A DNA stretch of 64,000 bases from assembly GCA_023548195.1 (NCBI GenBank), contig JAJHZJ010000421.1, forward strand, positions 851,357-915,356. The letters are read 5' to 3'. The notes beneath the pieces are model-generated. The model was not told where the DNA came from. It saw nothing but the letters and a program-made list of their open reading frames with translations, and did no database searches. The first letter of the stretch is position 1. Each line of letters begins with the position of its first letter. Source of the stretch: Bettongia penicillata ogilbyi. Its lineage: Eukaryota; Chordata; Mammalia; Diprotodontia; Potoroidae. Of this stretch, positions 1-11,185 are shown piece after piece. The position numbers were made by a program, and so were the translations under genes.

Positions 1-480
1 AGACTCCATCTGTTCCATTCTAATTTTGAGAGAACTATTATCTTCAGTGAGCTTTTGAACCTCTTTTTGCATTTGGCTAATTCTGCTTTTGAAAGCATTC
101 TTCTCCTCATTGGCTTTTTGAATCTCTTTTGCCAATTGAGTGAGCCTATTTTTCGAGGTGTTATTTTCTTCAGTATTTTTTTGGGTCTCCTTTATCAAGG
201 TATTGACCGGTTTTTCATGCTTTTCTTGCATCTCTCTCATTTCTCTTCCCAGTTTTTCCTCCACCTGTCTAACTTGCTTTTCAAAATCCTTTTTGAGCCC
301 TTCCATGGCCTGAGTCCACCGGACATCCACCTGGGATGTCTGGGATACAGAGGCCCCGCCCTCCACGTCTATCCCTGATGGTAAGAATATTTCCTCATCA
401 TCAGAATTGAAAAGCGGGAATATCTGCACCCCATCAAAGTAGCTCTCTATGGTCTTATTTTGCTTCCTTTTTCTGGGCAT
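1..480 (-). CDS. LINE-1-type ORF1 protein, N-terminal 160 codons (partial)
   Basis: The start codon is the reverse complement of 'cat' at 478-480. I translated all 160 codons to base 1 and met no stop. The protein starts MPRKRKQNKTIE, close to MPRKGKKNKTIE of the complete copy at 38743, and keeps the acidic stretch near residues 27-30, the GGAS motif at about 41-44, and the heptad-rich coiled coil from about residue 60 to the edge. It differs from the other copy by scattered substitutions only, with no indel in the first 40 codons. In L1 elements this region drives trimerisation of an RNA-binding nucleic-acid chaperone in the cytoplasmic RNP. The RRM and C-terminal domain lie outside the window, so whether the whole ORF is intact is unknown. 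Confidence 0.85.
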   Translation of the reverse strand, partial: MPRKRKQNKTIESYFDGVQIFPLFNSDDEEIFLPSGIDVEGGASVSQTSQVDVRWTQAMEGLKKDFEKQVRQVEEKLGREMREMQEKHEKPVNTLIKETQKNTEENNTSKNRLTQLAKEIQKANEEKNAFKSRISQMQKEVQKLTEDNSSLKIRMEQMES

Positions 481-1128
481 TTTCCCAGCCAGTTACTTGA
501 CTTCTGAGATTCCTGTCCATCCCCACCTAGATCCGCCCAGCTAGTGCTTGGGATCTTAGATTCAAATGGGCTTTCAGGGGCAGGCATGGCTGCTATGCAA
601 TGTGAGCTTAAGTTCTGGTGCTCGGGTGGAGGCAGGGCTGCCTCCCAGGCTCAGTTCCCTCAGGTGGTTTATGCAGAGACCTTCAGTAATGAAGATCCTG
701 CCTGCTCGGGGAATCCCGGGGCCACTGCTGCTGCCTCTGCCACTGCCTCCCGAGGGGGCCCAAGTCACGGAGACACCCCACTACCCTCTCAGCCAGCCCA
801 GACGTCTCTCTCACTGACCTGTAGCATCTGTGGGCAGAGGGACCTTCCCAGCCTCCAGAGATTCTGTCCCTGAAGCCTGCTCAGATCTGCCCCTCTGGGG
901 CTGTGGCCAGGGCAGCGCAGGGGTGGGCTCTGCTTTCCGGGGCACGAGGGACCCTGGGGATGGCTCTGCTGGGCTCTCTGGAACAGAAATCTTTTCCACT
1001 GTGTTTCTGTGCACCTTGCAGTGATCCAGAATTTGTGGGGAGTTCTTCTTGCAGGAAATATATGGGCTGTGGGTTCGGAGCTAGCATACATGAGTCTTTC
1101 TACTCCACCATCTTGGCTCTTCCCCCCC
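1..1128 (-). mobile_element. 5' part of a HAL1/L1-type retrotransposon, running off the left edge
   Basis: Read on the minus strand, this begins near 1128 with a G-run followed by 'gagccaagatggtgg', the same first bases as the complete element at 37890. It continues through a GC-rich 5' UTR (about 481-1128) into ORF1. The UTR matches the 37.9 kb copy in order: 'gctccgaa' and 'agccca' early, then 'cccagaaaaagg' at the start of the ORF. The 3' part lies outside the window, so its length, its ORF2 status and its target-site duplication cannot be judged. The 5' end abuts an older L1 5' UTR in the same orientation, suggesting insertion into it. Confidence 0.85.
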
Positions 1129-1130
1129 GA

Positions 1131-2005
1131 CTTTTGAACTCTTTATCAAGGTAGTTCTCTGCTTCCTGTGGGGGTGGGGTGGGAGAGTACTCTCCCAAGC
1201 TTCAGGAGTTTTGTGCAGCTATTTTCAGAAATACTTCTAGGAACTTGCAAATTTTTAGCTCTTCCAAGGTTGTATGATCAAAGGAGAGGTTTGTCCTCCT
1301 CTTCTGGTCTGTGCTCTGGTCTGTGAATGACCTCAAGCACTCTTTTCTGCCTTGAAACTCTGGGGAAGATTCCTTCTCCACTGTTACCTCAAGCTCCACC
1401 ACACTGACACTCCTCCTCACTCCAGAACTGCCACCCAGAACTGTACCCCAGATCCAAGAAGGGCACAGCAAGAGAATCCCACCTCCGCACCATCAAAGAG
1501 ATCTATACAATCCCCTTTTGATCAGCCATTCAATCCTCTCCACAATATGTGGGCCTAGGGCTCTGGCTGCTGCAGCAACTGCTACAGGTTCTGTTTCCCC
1601 TTCTGCCTCCTTGCTCAGCTGTCCCAGGGTTAGGGCCAGACTGCCTTCTTCTCTTACATAAGTCTGACATGCTTTTTCTACTGAAGTTTCCAGTTGTCCT
1701 TGACATTTGAGGGTTGATAAATGTGAAAACTGCCACAGCTGCTAATGATTCAGTGACTCAGGACCAGTCTGTGCTGGTGTGGTCCATACTGGACCGTGCT
1801 CTGCTCCCAACCTGGTGCTATAGACACATCTTGTCAACCTTCCAGGCTGTGTTTGGCTGGAGATTTATTTCACTTTGTCATTTTGTTGGTTCTACAGTTC
1901 TAGAATTTGCTTTTTTTAGAAGATTCTAGAATCATTTTTTACAAGTATTTGGAGGGGTCTGAGGGAGAGCTCAAGTAAGTTTCTCCTTTTATTCTGCTGT
2001 CTTGG
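1131..2005 (-). mobile_element. L1 5' UTR of a different, older subfamily
   Basis: On the minus strand this begins near 2005 with 'ccaagacagcagaataaaag', the usual marsupial L1 opening (CCAAGATGGC-like), followed by 'ctcccTcagacccctcc'-type sequence and a long moderately GC-rich stretch. A shorter copy of the same 5' end is at 23576-23710, where 'gggagaactcaagtaaa' matches 'gggagagctcaagtaag' here. No ORF follows because the element at 1-1128 interrupts it. Assignment to L1 rests on my memory of marsupial L1 5' UTRs. Confidence 0.6.
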
Positions 2006-2099
2006 GTAAGGGAAATCAACTGTAATCACATTTATAATTTTAGAATACAGATTTGTTCAGATCTTTATTAAAGAGTAACTCCCTCTTGCCTATACAATA

Positions 2100-2236
2100 A
2101 AATTCTCTGCCTGGAACATGAAGCCCTACACAACCTAGCTCCCACCTCTTTTTTCCACTCATAACACACTATTCCTTTTCACATATTCTCTATTCCAGTC
2201 ATGTTTGCCTACTTGTTCCTCCTTGATCTTGGCAGG
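2100..2236 (+). mobile_element. L2 LINE 3' region, first half
   Basis: Reads 'ttctctgcctggaacatgaa' and then a pyrimidine-rich tract in the order of L2 3' ends (tgccctccacaatctggccc-like, then lymphocyte-style CT-rich text). It resumes after a roughly 540-bp interruption at about 2785. Confidence 0.5.
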
Positions 2237-2780
2237 ACTCATTCAGGACTCTCCAATCATTCAGAATTGAGATTAGAACTGAATCAGACATTGGGACATC
2301 ATATAACATTGAACAAAAGGAAGTTTACTAAACAAGAGGTTGGAATGTATATTAAGCAAAGATATAGTTGGCTCCATTAGGTATTAATGATCTCTTCATT
2401 CCCAGAACCTCCCCTTTTGACATGATGACAGCTCTAGTCAGAGGTCTCTATCAACTCACTTTACAGGGGAAATCCAATTGGCCCCACTCAATGACCTAAA
2501 TACCTTGGAGACCTAGAAAGTATCACGTCAAAGTTCTATGTATGGATTAGAGGTCAAGGAGTTTCATTACTGTTAAGGAAAATCCATCCTAGGGTCATTG
2601 ATCTTCTCTGTGCATGGTACATTTCTAGATGCACAGGCAATCTACTTCTGTGAGTTCCAACAAGATGAGCAGCAAATCACAGAAGATGCTTTTAACCACA
2701 CTCCCATACATGAAGTTCTATTTCCTTCCCACCTGCTTTTGCAAAAGTGGTCTTCTATTCTGAAGTTTACTTTGTCCTTC
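2237..2780. other. Unidentified insert between two halves of an L2
   Basis: About 540 bp separate the two L2 halves. I could not name it. It has no ORF of note and no clear terminal inverted repeat; an LTR or older DNA transposon is possible. Confidence 0.3.
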
Positions 2781-2784
2781 CTAC

Positions 2785-2985
2785 TTCCCCTTAGAATTCC
2801 TATCTGATTTTAAAATATAGCTCAGCTACCACCTCCTACCCAGACCTTTCCTAATGTCTCAATCTGTTAGCATTCTTTATTTTTATTACTTTGTCTGCAT
2901 TTTGAGTTTACTCTTTAGAACTGGGACTTTGGTTCTGCAGAACATGGCACAGACTCTTAGTAAATACTTATTGAATTAAAGGTAT
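2785..2985 (+). mobile_element. L2 LINE 3' end, second half
   Basis: Contains 'ctcagctaccacctcctacc' followed by the typical L2 ending: 'actgggactttggttc', 'acatggcacagactcttag', then 'taaatacttattgaattaaa'. These are the order and wording of the L2 terminus (gggactgtgtctt, cctggcacatagtag, aataaatatttgttgaat). Confidence 0.6.
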
Positions 2986-3054
2986 ATGTACAGTCTCTAG
3001 TTTCAAGGAGCTAATCTCTGGCTATAAAAGGTAACAAGAAATACATAAAAACAA

Positions 3055-3296
3055 CAATAGCATTTATATATCACTTTAAGATTTGCAAAACACTTCACAA
3101 ATGTCATTTCATTTTATCTTCACAGCAAACTTGTGAAGTAGTTTCTACTATTATCATTCCTGTTTTACAGATCAGAAAACTAAAACACAGTTTAGGTTAG
3201 CTTGCTAGTATCACACAACTAGTAAGTGTTTGAGGTCAAATTCCAACTTAGATTTCTCTGACTCCAGGTCCAACACCCTGACCACTGCACTCTAAT
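3055..3296 (-). mobile_element. Type A SINE (CORE-SINE, Mar1/MIR-like)
   Basis: The plus strand shows the reversed tail 'catttatatatcactttaag', then 'ttttacagatcagaaaacta', then 'tcacacaactagtaagtg' and the reversed tRNA-like head ending near 'accctgaccactgcactcta'. Near full length. Confidence 0.8.
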
Positions 3297-3299
3297 GCT

Positions 3300-4430
3300 G
3301 TTTGTAGGACATATCAGTAATTCTATCCTTTGTTTCTGTCATTAAAATGTGAGTTGCCAATTTTTGGTTCTAGAGACATTTCTTTGTGGAAGGTGAGGGC
3401 AAAGAGAGAGATGTGCCTCCTGAATGGCTGAGGAATCAACATAAACAGAGAAAGACTTCTTCAAATTTAAAGAGATTTCTATTGAAAGCAGAGAAGGAGC
3501 TCAAGAGAAAGGGACAAAGGGCAGGCAAAAACAATGGACAATTCTCCCTAGAGCCACAGAAATATGCAGGAGTCAGTTTCAACATATCCCTTGACTTTCA
3601 GTCCCTATAACCGTAAAGATTGTCGGGAATCTCTCAACCCCTCTGGGGAGATAATTCACTCTATGATTGAGATGAGATCTAATTTGGCTCCTGACATGCT
3701 CTTTTATTCCTGTCTATTCTTTCAGACGAATTACACTCTAATCCATATAACTTCTCCAATTTCTGTTTACTGGTTAGGTTGAAAAAGAGATAGCTGTTCA
3801 TGATTATATAACTAGCATTTGGTTGGAGGGAGCTAATCTCTTGGGAGTAACCTCAAAATTATCCTCCTTTTTTAGAGTATCCAGAAAATAGATTTATTTT
3901 GAGCTTCTAAAAGAGAGATCATTCTATCTTTAGTGTGCCGATATTTGAAGTGTGGCAGAAAGAAAATTCAAGGCCTCTTGGAGACAGGAGAGTAAAGGAC
4001 TGACCACTCATTCATGGATCATACTTGCTCCCTCCTTCTTAGGCTACTTACAGAGTAGTCTCAGCCCTTCTGCTATTTTCCACAGAGGTGGAAACCATAG
4101 TCTTTCTATGGAGACTTAAAATGTGGCTTTCTAGAGCCTTGATCAGACAACTATTTACCCATTCCATCCATTTGCCAGTGATTTTTGATGAGATGTATAC
4201 AAATCTATGTTATATGTAGGGTGGGAGAATAACTCCAGAGTCATGACAAAATTTTAATGTCAATGTCTTAACCTATCATAGGAGCTGCGAAGCTATCCGT
4301 GCTAGTAACAAGTTCCAAAATGGAGAACTATTATCTGGACACTTCCACTTCAGAAAATATGATATTATCAAGAGCCTGACTTGGAGAGGTAGTTTGTTAC
4401 CTTATTGAATCATACTTACCATAAGATTGC
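3300..4430. other. Unannotated stretch
   Basis: No ORF with family resemblance, no SINE and no simple repeat that I recognise. Purine-rich between 3385 and 3560. Confidence 0.3.
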
Positions 4431-4439
4431 AAGAACACT

Positions 4440-4562
4440 TGACAATAGCATTTGGAGCACATCTTCTACCAACACAAATCTCAAGCTGTCCTTGTTTTAG
4501 GAGACAAGGACAGGGACCATGTCATATCTCAACATCCTGTGAGCCAGCAAAATTTAATATAA
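4440..4562 (+). mobile_element. L2 3' end, split by a SINE
   Basis: 'acaaggacagggaccatgtc' and the following bases resemble the L2 ending. The last piece, 'attaaatacttgatgaactg', appears at 4843-4862, after the SINE at 4574-4819. The split implies SINE insertion into the L2 relic. Confidence 0.45.
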
Positions 4563-4573
4563 TGTCTTGTACC

Positions 4574-4819
4574 TGTTATTCAGCTGTTTTTCAGTTAGGT
4601 CCAATTTTTTGCGATCCCCTTTAGGGTTTTCTTGGCAAAGATACTGGAATGGTTTGATATTTACTTCCCCAGCCCATTTTACAAATTATGAAACTGAGGC
4701 AAATAGGGTTAAAAGACTTGCCCAGGGTCATAGGTTAGACTGAGGTTAGATTTGAGATTAGGAAGATGAGTCTATCTGACTCGAGGTCCAGCATTCTATC
4801 CATTGCTCTACTTAGCTAC
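4574..4819 (-). mobile_element. Type B SINE (WSINE1-like)
   Basis: On the plus strand: 'tagggttttcttggcaaaga', then 'tttacaaattatgaaactga', 'ttgcccagggtcatag' and 'cattctatccattgctctac'. This is the reverse of a tRNA-derived SINE with the 'aaccccaaatggggtc' tail. Essentially full length. Confidence 0.85.
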
Positions 4820-5349
4820 ACTCATTCTTTGCCTGTGTAATTATTAAATACTTGATGAACTGAATCAAATTGAATAAATTGCCTTGGTGGAAAAATATCT
4901 GGTATCTCCATATTAAGCTATACTGATGTTTACATGACTGACATACAGTCAGTTCATGTTAAAGCCCATAATATAAAATTTTCCAGCCTAGAAAACCTAC
5001 CAGAATTTGCATACACTAACTCTTCAAGAACTCAGGATCACTTCCACAAAAAGACTTTGTTGGCAAGTGTGCTCCTGATGAGAAACAAAGAGAATAGCAG
5101 ATACATATTTTGAGTACATTGACATTCAATACAATTAACTTTTGTAGTAATATCTATATGCAAGCTAACATCACTGGGTATGTGTATGAGAATCCTGGAA
5201 CATCACAATTTCTGAAGAATTAAAGTTGAAATAATCCAGAATACACTGTAAAAATACTTAGTGGGGACAGTCTGCAGTCATTATCTGTTTGCGGTTAGTT
5301 GCATTGTAAAGATAAGAAAAGGAGTCACACTTAGCTATGCAGAATAAAT

Positions 5350-5579
5350 AGGAACACAATGGATACAGTACTGTCCTGGAGTCTTCCTGAGTTCAAATCT
5401 AGCCTGAAACACTTATTAGCTATGTGACCTGGGGCAAATTACTTAATCCTGTTGGTCTTCCTCTTTTATAAAAGGTGAAGGAGAAAGAAGCAGCATACTG
5501 CTTAGGATCTTTGCAAGGAAACCTCAAATGGATTCACAAAGAGTTAAACACACCTGAAGCTACTGAACAGCAACAAATG
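5350..5579 (+). mobile_element. Type B SINE (WSINE1-like)
   Basis: Head 'acacaatggatacagtactg', middle 'gagttcaaatctagcctgaa' and 'tagctatgtgacctggggca', tail 'gaaacctcaaatggattcac' ending 'ctactgaacagcaacaaatg'. Complete but diverged. Confidence 0.85.
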
Positions 5580-5734
5580 TAAAATGAAAAAGAATAAAAG
5601 CCATTACCTCAAGTAATATATTGAAATAGATACCTTAGAAAATCTCCAACCAGAATACTGGGTGTATTTTCTATGGAGGCTTTAGGGGAAAACATGGATT
5701 GCTCAACAAGAAAATATGTTTGTAATGTGAAAGT

Positions 5735-5782
5735 ATGTGTGTGCGTGTGTGTGTGTGTGTGTGTGTGCGTGTGTGTGTGTGC
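5735..5782 (+). repeat. (TG)n microsatellite
   Basis: About 48 bp of nearly pure TG with two interrupting C's. Confidence 0.95.
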
Positions 5783-6042
5783 ATTCTGTGCTGAAGTTGT
5801 GCTGGTAGGTTGAGGAATGTCAAAGTCAGTGGAGATAATACACTGATAAACTCAAGAATGTCTTTGGCTCATACCATGGAATTTGTCTGCAAGACATCCA
5901 TGGAAATTGATCTTGACTGCCCCTACTTGAGGAATCTTCCCCAAAATACTTCTCCCTAATGACAATCATATTGCCTTTTCCCATTAGAGGAAAAACCTTT
6001 TGCTGTTTTGATGTGCTTGGCACAGAGTAGGTGCTATGCAGG

Positions 6043-6212
6043 CCATAGATTTAGAGCTGGAAGGCACCATATTACTTCTAACCTCATATTTTACAGATAA
6101 GGAAACTGAGCTTCAGAGAGGTTAAAATGATTTGAGCAGACTATTAACACTCTGTAGTCTTCCTAACTCCAGATTTTCTTAACTCTAGATCTATTAAGCT
6201 CTATCCATGACA
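6043..6212 (-). mobile_element. Type C SINE (MIR-like)
   Basis: Plus strand reads 'atagatttagagctggaagg', then 'ttttacagataaggaaactg', 'agagaggttaaaatgatttg', and ends in 'ctctatccatga'. This is the reverse of head-to-tail type C. Confidence 0.7.
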
Positions 6213-6259
6213 TCATCTTGCTAACTAATCTGTTAATAAACGCTTACTGAGTACTTTAT

Positions 6260-6690
6260 TGTTTCCATCAGCTCATTGTAAAACCTCATTCTCTATGCCA
6301 TCTCCAATTTAGAAAGCAAACCCAAAGTGATGGCCAAAGTCCAAAGAGGGCTTTTTAATGTTGGCTTGTCCATCTGTCAAGGTAGTATTACCAGGATGAA
6401 TTGAGTAACAGAAAATAAGAATGGATAAGTTTTTTTTTTAATACAAATTTACATTTTTCATTCTTAGAGATACCTAGTTACTCAAAATGGTATATTTATC
6501 AAAAGTAAACATGATATATGACTACTTCTACTCTTTAAGCCAGTTGCCTTCTGTTGCATGTTATATTTGAGTTTCTCTATAATTAAATTTGTATCTTGAT
6601 AGGTTATCAGATTCAACTTCTATTTGTTTCTTTGTAATTTTGGACCGAAGATAAAAATTCTATGTGCTTGGTCTAGGTACCTGATTGCTT
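6260..6690. other. Unannotated stretch
   Basis: AT-rich and featureless. A short T-run lies at about 6430. Confidence 0.3.
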
Positions 6691-6695
6691 TCTAG

Positions 6696-6758
6696 TGTGT
6701 GTGGGGGGAGTGTGGGGGGGTGTGGGTGTGGGTGTGTGTGGGTGTATGTGTGTCAGTG
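6696..6758 (+). repeat. GT/G-rich simple repeat
   Basis: Irregular GTGTGGG and GTGTGT units. G-runs of up to 7 make it a weak G-quadruplex candidate. Confidence 0.85.
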
Positions 6759-7084
6759 TGTCCTTAAGAATTTTCAAGCAATCTGCGCAATCCAGATTGG
6801 TTAGAACTGGCTGTCAACTGTGGCAACAAAAACAACTAAATAAAATATTTCTCTCCTGCTCTCAAATTAAGGTCTGTTTCTGGCCACCTGTTTCCTGTAC
6901 AAAATAAAGCTATCAAGCCATCAGTTTATCCATATGTGTTTGTCATTTCATCCTTACTCTGTCTGGCAATAGGATTCCAAAGTGGGCAGCTAATGATTTC
7001 CTTTAGCAAAACCTAAGTCTAGCAGTAATGCTAAGTTCTAGACTTCAATTCTGAATGAAATTCTCTTCATTGGTTCTCTCTTTA

Positions 7085-7126
<42 letters not shown>

Positions 7127-7170
7127 CCCCCTCCCTCCTGCTTCCATCTGTCTCTCTGTCTCTGTCTCTG
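7085..7170 (+). repeat. (TC)n microsatellite with TCTG tail
   Basis: Nearly pure TC to about 7126, then C-rich, then TCTGTC units. Confidence 0.9.
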
Positions 7171-7179
7171 ATTTTCTCC

Positions 7180-8335
7180 TTTTCTATTTTTGAACACTGT
7201 GATTGGAAAATAAAACTAATTCTGTTATGGCAGCATGCTTTAATATCTACTTAGTTTCTCTTAGTCTCTTTTAAATCATATTTCACAGCAGTTTCATTTA
7301 ATTTCTAAAACCACTTTAGCCCCCCGTTAAGTCAGAAATAAAGGATGGTAAAATTTGATATTCAATCTAGCTATCATAGGTAGCATACATATTTACAGGT
7401 ATTTTCCTATACAGTCATCTCCACAGATTAATTCATGCCATTCATTGTTTGAACAACTCTCAAAGGACATTTTAAAATATAAACTAAGATTATCTAATAA
7501 TAAGTCTTGAATTTGTAAATGTTTTCAGGAATTAGAAGTTTTGAGTTTAAAGGGTAGTTAGAGCCACTTAATTCCAGTTAAAATTATTTGTGCTACTAGG
7601 CTTTCCATCAATATTTAAAACATCTTCTTAGTTTTATTTAGGCTAAAGGTAAAGATTAACTTATTCTCTGCATAATGACCAATTGCCATTATTTTCCATC
7701 TTATAGAAAATAATGCATTTTTTCTTAAAAGGTATTGTAATTTTTAGAAGTGAATATTATAATGTTTATAACTAATTTGCAGGAAGTTTCATAAGAAACT
7801 AAAACTATATTTATAAGAATAGTTCTTATCAAATAGATTTGATCATTTTGTTAGAACATATAAAGACAGTAAAAAACTTTCCATCAAAAGTTATTGACTA
7901 TATTGTAGAACACTATCTTAGCCATGTTAGGGATTGAACGAGTTGTTACAGTCCTTTCTGATTCCAAGATGCTGTGATTCTGAAAAAGATGTGCTTTAGC
8001 TCCTGTATGTTCTCAAGGTCCTAAAGATCTTAGGGAGACAAGAACCATGAGAAAGAAAACAGAAAGAAACACCTTCCTTTCCCATTAGTAATATCACCTG
8101 AGAGTACAGGGACATTTCTGAAAATAGAAGAAAAATCCCATCATAATTGTATACTTTCCTTCTTGAATATCTTTCTTCCATAAGAAGGCTAAAAAAATAG
8201 GAAAGTACTTTAAAATGTTTGGGAAAACAAATAAATCAACCATATTTGTATGATTTAATGGCAGAGCAAATCAATCAACTTATATATATGGATGAATTTT
8301 ACTCATAAATGGACTCATTCTCTCTACCATATTAA
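7180..8335. other. Unannotated AT-rich stretch
   Basis: Very AT-rich, with no ORF of note and no recognised repeat on either strand. Confidence 0.3.
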
Positions 8336-8337
8336 AA

Positions 8338-8640
8338 TGTGAGATTGTAGAGTCTTGGGTTGCTTTAAAAATCTGTAATCCACTTACCTTCACCCACCTA
8401 GCCTAGGCCTAGGGTCAGTCACATTATTGCTAATCTTTCTGTAATCCATTTACCTGGTTACACGGCTCATACTAATCTCCAGACTCACAGCCATTATGTT
8501 CAGTTTCTCCATTCTTGGCCCCTGGGCAGCCCAGGTTATTCCTATAAAAAGGCACAACAACTTGCTGATAAAATCCACTGTCAACCTAGTAAAAACTGAC
8601 AATACCCAACTTCAACAAAACTCCGTTTGAGTGTTCTTTT
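8338..8640 (+). mobile_element. Possible solo LTR
   Basis: A more GC-rich block begins 'tgtgagattgtagag', with two diverged copies of 'gtaatccacttacc' (near 8377 and 8441), a TATA-like 'cctataaaaaggcac' at about 8540, and 'gataaaatcc' about 30 bp downstream. The order is like U3-TATA-R, but I see no flanking duplication or partner LTR. A weak call. Confidence 0.3.
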
Positions 8641-8654
8641 TTAACCATTCATTT

Positions 8655-8765
8655 TATCATCTTTATATTAAGTATTTTCTATGCTCAAAGCTCAACCAGT
8701 TCTAGACATTGAGGATAATAAAGAAGACAAAATAAGAAACAGTCCCTGTCTTTGAGTTGTGAAAA
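8655..8765 (+). mobile_element. L3/MIR3-like fragment
   Basis: 'attaagtattttctatgctc' ... 'acattgaggataataaagaa' ... 'cagtccctgtctttgag' follows the common 'ttaagcacctactatgtgcc ... cagtccctgccctcaaggag' order. Confidence 0.5.
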
Positions 8766-8936
8766 CAAAACAAATGATTAGATTATATTAGATTGTAAAT
8801 TTAGATTAGATAGGGGCTATCTTTTGACTCCTTTCCTCTCCCCAGGGGTTAGCACAGTGCTTAGTACATAATAGATGCTTAATTGACTGTAAGGGAGGAA
8901 CCCTAACATCTATCAATCAGCCAATCAAGTATTTGT

Positions 8937-9270
8937 CCAGCACCTAATGTGTTCCAGGGAATGCGGTAGGCACTGGAGACTAAAACTACCCAAATGAAAC
9001 AGTAAATGCCTATAGTAAATTTGTGTTCTATCAATATGAATAAATATAAACATGAGAGTGAGGAGCACTAGTGACTGGAAGGATATTCACAGAAAGATGC
9101 ATGTATAGTAGTGTAAAGCACTAGAGCTGAAGATTGAATAAATCAAAAAGGAAAGGTATTTTAAAGAGCAAAACTGAGGAGAGAATGCTTTCCAGACATG
9201 GGCAGAGGATGTGCAAGGGAATGGAGGGAGGTAAGAGATGTGATGTATTATTTGAGGAATAACAAACAGG
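8937..9270 (+). mobile_element. L3/CR1-like LINE 3' fragment
   Basis: 'gtatttgtccagcacctaat' ... 'ggtaggcactggagac' and, further on, 'gagagaatgctttccagaca' and 'gatgtgcaagggaatgg' follow the order seen in the longer copy at 56740-57245. Confidence 0.5.
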
Positions 9271-9529
9271 TCATTTTGACAATACCACTGAATGAACAAA
9301 GAAAAGTAGGGTATAATTATTCACTTTTGTTCCCATGTTCAATATGTCAATCAAAATCTCTCAAGGGCAGTCTAAGGAAAAGAAGAACTGACAACCCTGA
9401 GAACCTGTGCACAGATCTCATCACTTTCAGGTGTCTTTCAATGCTATTACCCCCTTCAGGAGCCCTTTGATTCCTCGCAAAGATAAAATGTCATTGAAAA
9501 AGTACCTTCAGTAGTTCCAAAGTTTCTCC

Positions 9530-9800
9530 TCTTCTTGTCACACCCTTATCTGCACACCCAGGTTCATCTCCCATTACTTCCTGACATGAATTTCTTTATT
9601 ATTATTCCCCAAACGATCCATCTGTATTTCCACCTCTCTTCTTTGCTTCTGATGACTACCTGGGAAGATCCCTACTCCCCTCTTCTTCACTTATCAATCC
9701 TTTAAAACCTTGCTGAAGTTTCAGTTCCAAACCCAAACTCTCCCTGAATCACCCAAATTTGTTCATATCCACCTCTGAGCATCTTTAGAAGTTATTATAT
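9530..9800 (+). mobile_element. L2 3' region, first half
   Basis: CT-rich text with 'ttaaaaccttgctgaagttt' followed by 'ccctgaatcacccaa', as in L2 ('caagacccagctcaaatgcc', 'cctgactccccca'). It continues after the SINE at 10112. Confidence 0.5.
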
Positions 9801-9843
9801 GGGCTTTACAACGGTAGTTAGCCTCTGCTATTAAGGACATCAA

Positions 9844-10111
9844 GGTGTCACAGTGGATGTCACAGCACAGAGTGCTGGATCAGGAATCAGGAAGACTTGA
9901 GCTTAAATCAAGCCTCAGAAAATTACTAGGTGGGTGACCCTGGGCAAGTCATTTGAATTCTGTTTGCCTCAGTTTCCTCAGCTATAAAATGGTGATAATT
10001 AAAGTACAAATATCCCAGGATTGTGAGGATCAAATGAGTTATAATTGTAAAGTACTTAACACAGTGCCTAGCACATAAAAAGCACTATATAAAGGTTAGC
10101 TGTTATTGTTG
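9844..10111 (+). mobile_element. Type A SINE (CORE-SINE)
   Basis: Full order: 'tggatcaggaatcaggaaga' head, 'gtgggtgaccctgggcaagt' core, 'cctcagtttcctcagctata', 'aaagtacttaacacagtgcc' and the tail 'gcactatataaaggttagct'. Inserted into an L2 relic. Confidence 0.9.
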
Positions 10112-10240
10112 TACTTTCTGTTTGTATCCTCTCTCCCAAAACAACCTCTTAAATTTAGCAGAAGTGTGATCAATTTCTTTGTATCCCAGTACCAGAATAG
10201 TACCTTATACAAAATATGGGCTCAATAGATATTTGTTGGT
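10112..10240 (+). mobile_element. L2 3' end, second half
   Basis: 'tttctttgtatcccagtacc' ... 'gggctcaatagatatttgtt' is the standard L2 terminus. Confidence 0.6.
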
Positions 10241-10333
10241 TAGGACTAAGAAATGAAGAGAAAAACCATGAAAATCTGCAAATAAGAATCCCCTGAAAGG
10301 GAAAAGTGCAATCATTTGAGAATCATTTATTTC

Positions 10334-10435
10334 AAAATGCAGCCTAAGCACTACCTTCCATATGAATCCTTTCCTGTCATCTTATACGCAACTTTTCCTA
10401 CTCTCCTCCTCAAAGTACCTTGTATTCAATAATAA
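10334..10435 (+). mobile_element. L2-like fragment
   Basis: 'gcagcctaagcactacct' then 'aatcctttcctgtcatc' resembles the L2 'ctcaagtgccacctcc ... gaagcctttcctgac' segment. A matching terminus, 'tgttagctccttgtaattag' and 'tgtatccccaacaatatccc', sits at 10937-11000, with about 430 unexplained bases between. Confidence 0.4.
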
Positions 10436-10436
10436 T

Positions 10437-10930
10437 ATATTTATTCTTTTAATATCTGCTCTGAAGGCAACTATGGTACGGAATACGAAGGTCATCCATG
10501 CTCTCCACCTAATCAGAGACAAGAGTCGAAATCCTCATAAATCCCAGTTACCGGGTCAATTCTTGAGGCTTCTTCTCTTCTAATGCCTCCCAGTTCTCCC
10601 CCTCACTGAAGATAGAGGGGGCAGAGTTTAGCCTCTGGAACCTGCTTCTCATGCCTTCAGCAGTATCATTAATTCAATGGCTTATTCTTCCAGGTAAAAT
10701 AAAAGTTAGCCAAAGTTCAAGTTTTAGAGTTCTGTTTGGAACAATATGAGATCATTCATCAAACCAAACTTTCCCTTGATAGAGAGTTTTTTAAACTCCC
10801 TGTTTCAGAATTGCAGGGTCCCAGCATAGTCTGAAGAATACAAAAACCTAAGAGCCATCCATCCACGTACTCTACGATCCCAACTAACAACATGTCCACA
10901 GATAATGGGAACAAGATTGCCTATATTCCT
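10437..10930. other. Unidentified insert between L2-like pieces
   Basis: Moderate GC around 10570-10660, no family recognised. Confidence 0.25.
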
Positions 10931-11185
10931 CATGGGAATGTTAGCTCCTTGTAATTAGGGATTCTCTCGTTGTTTATTATTGTATCCCCAACAATATCCC
11001 AGGGCTTGTAACTCAATACTGCTTGACTGATAGTGGATGGATCACAGAATCACAGCAACCAGAGAGAAGCAGAAGAAACTCAGTGACCAAAAGAGTCCAA
11101 AAAAATCTCAAAAGAAATTCTCCCCAATAAAGTATCCAGAAAATGCTCATTCACCATTAGTTAGAATGGTTCCAAAGATGAGGAA

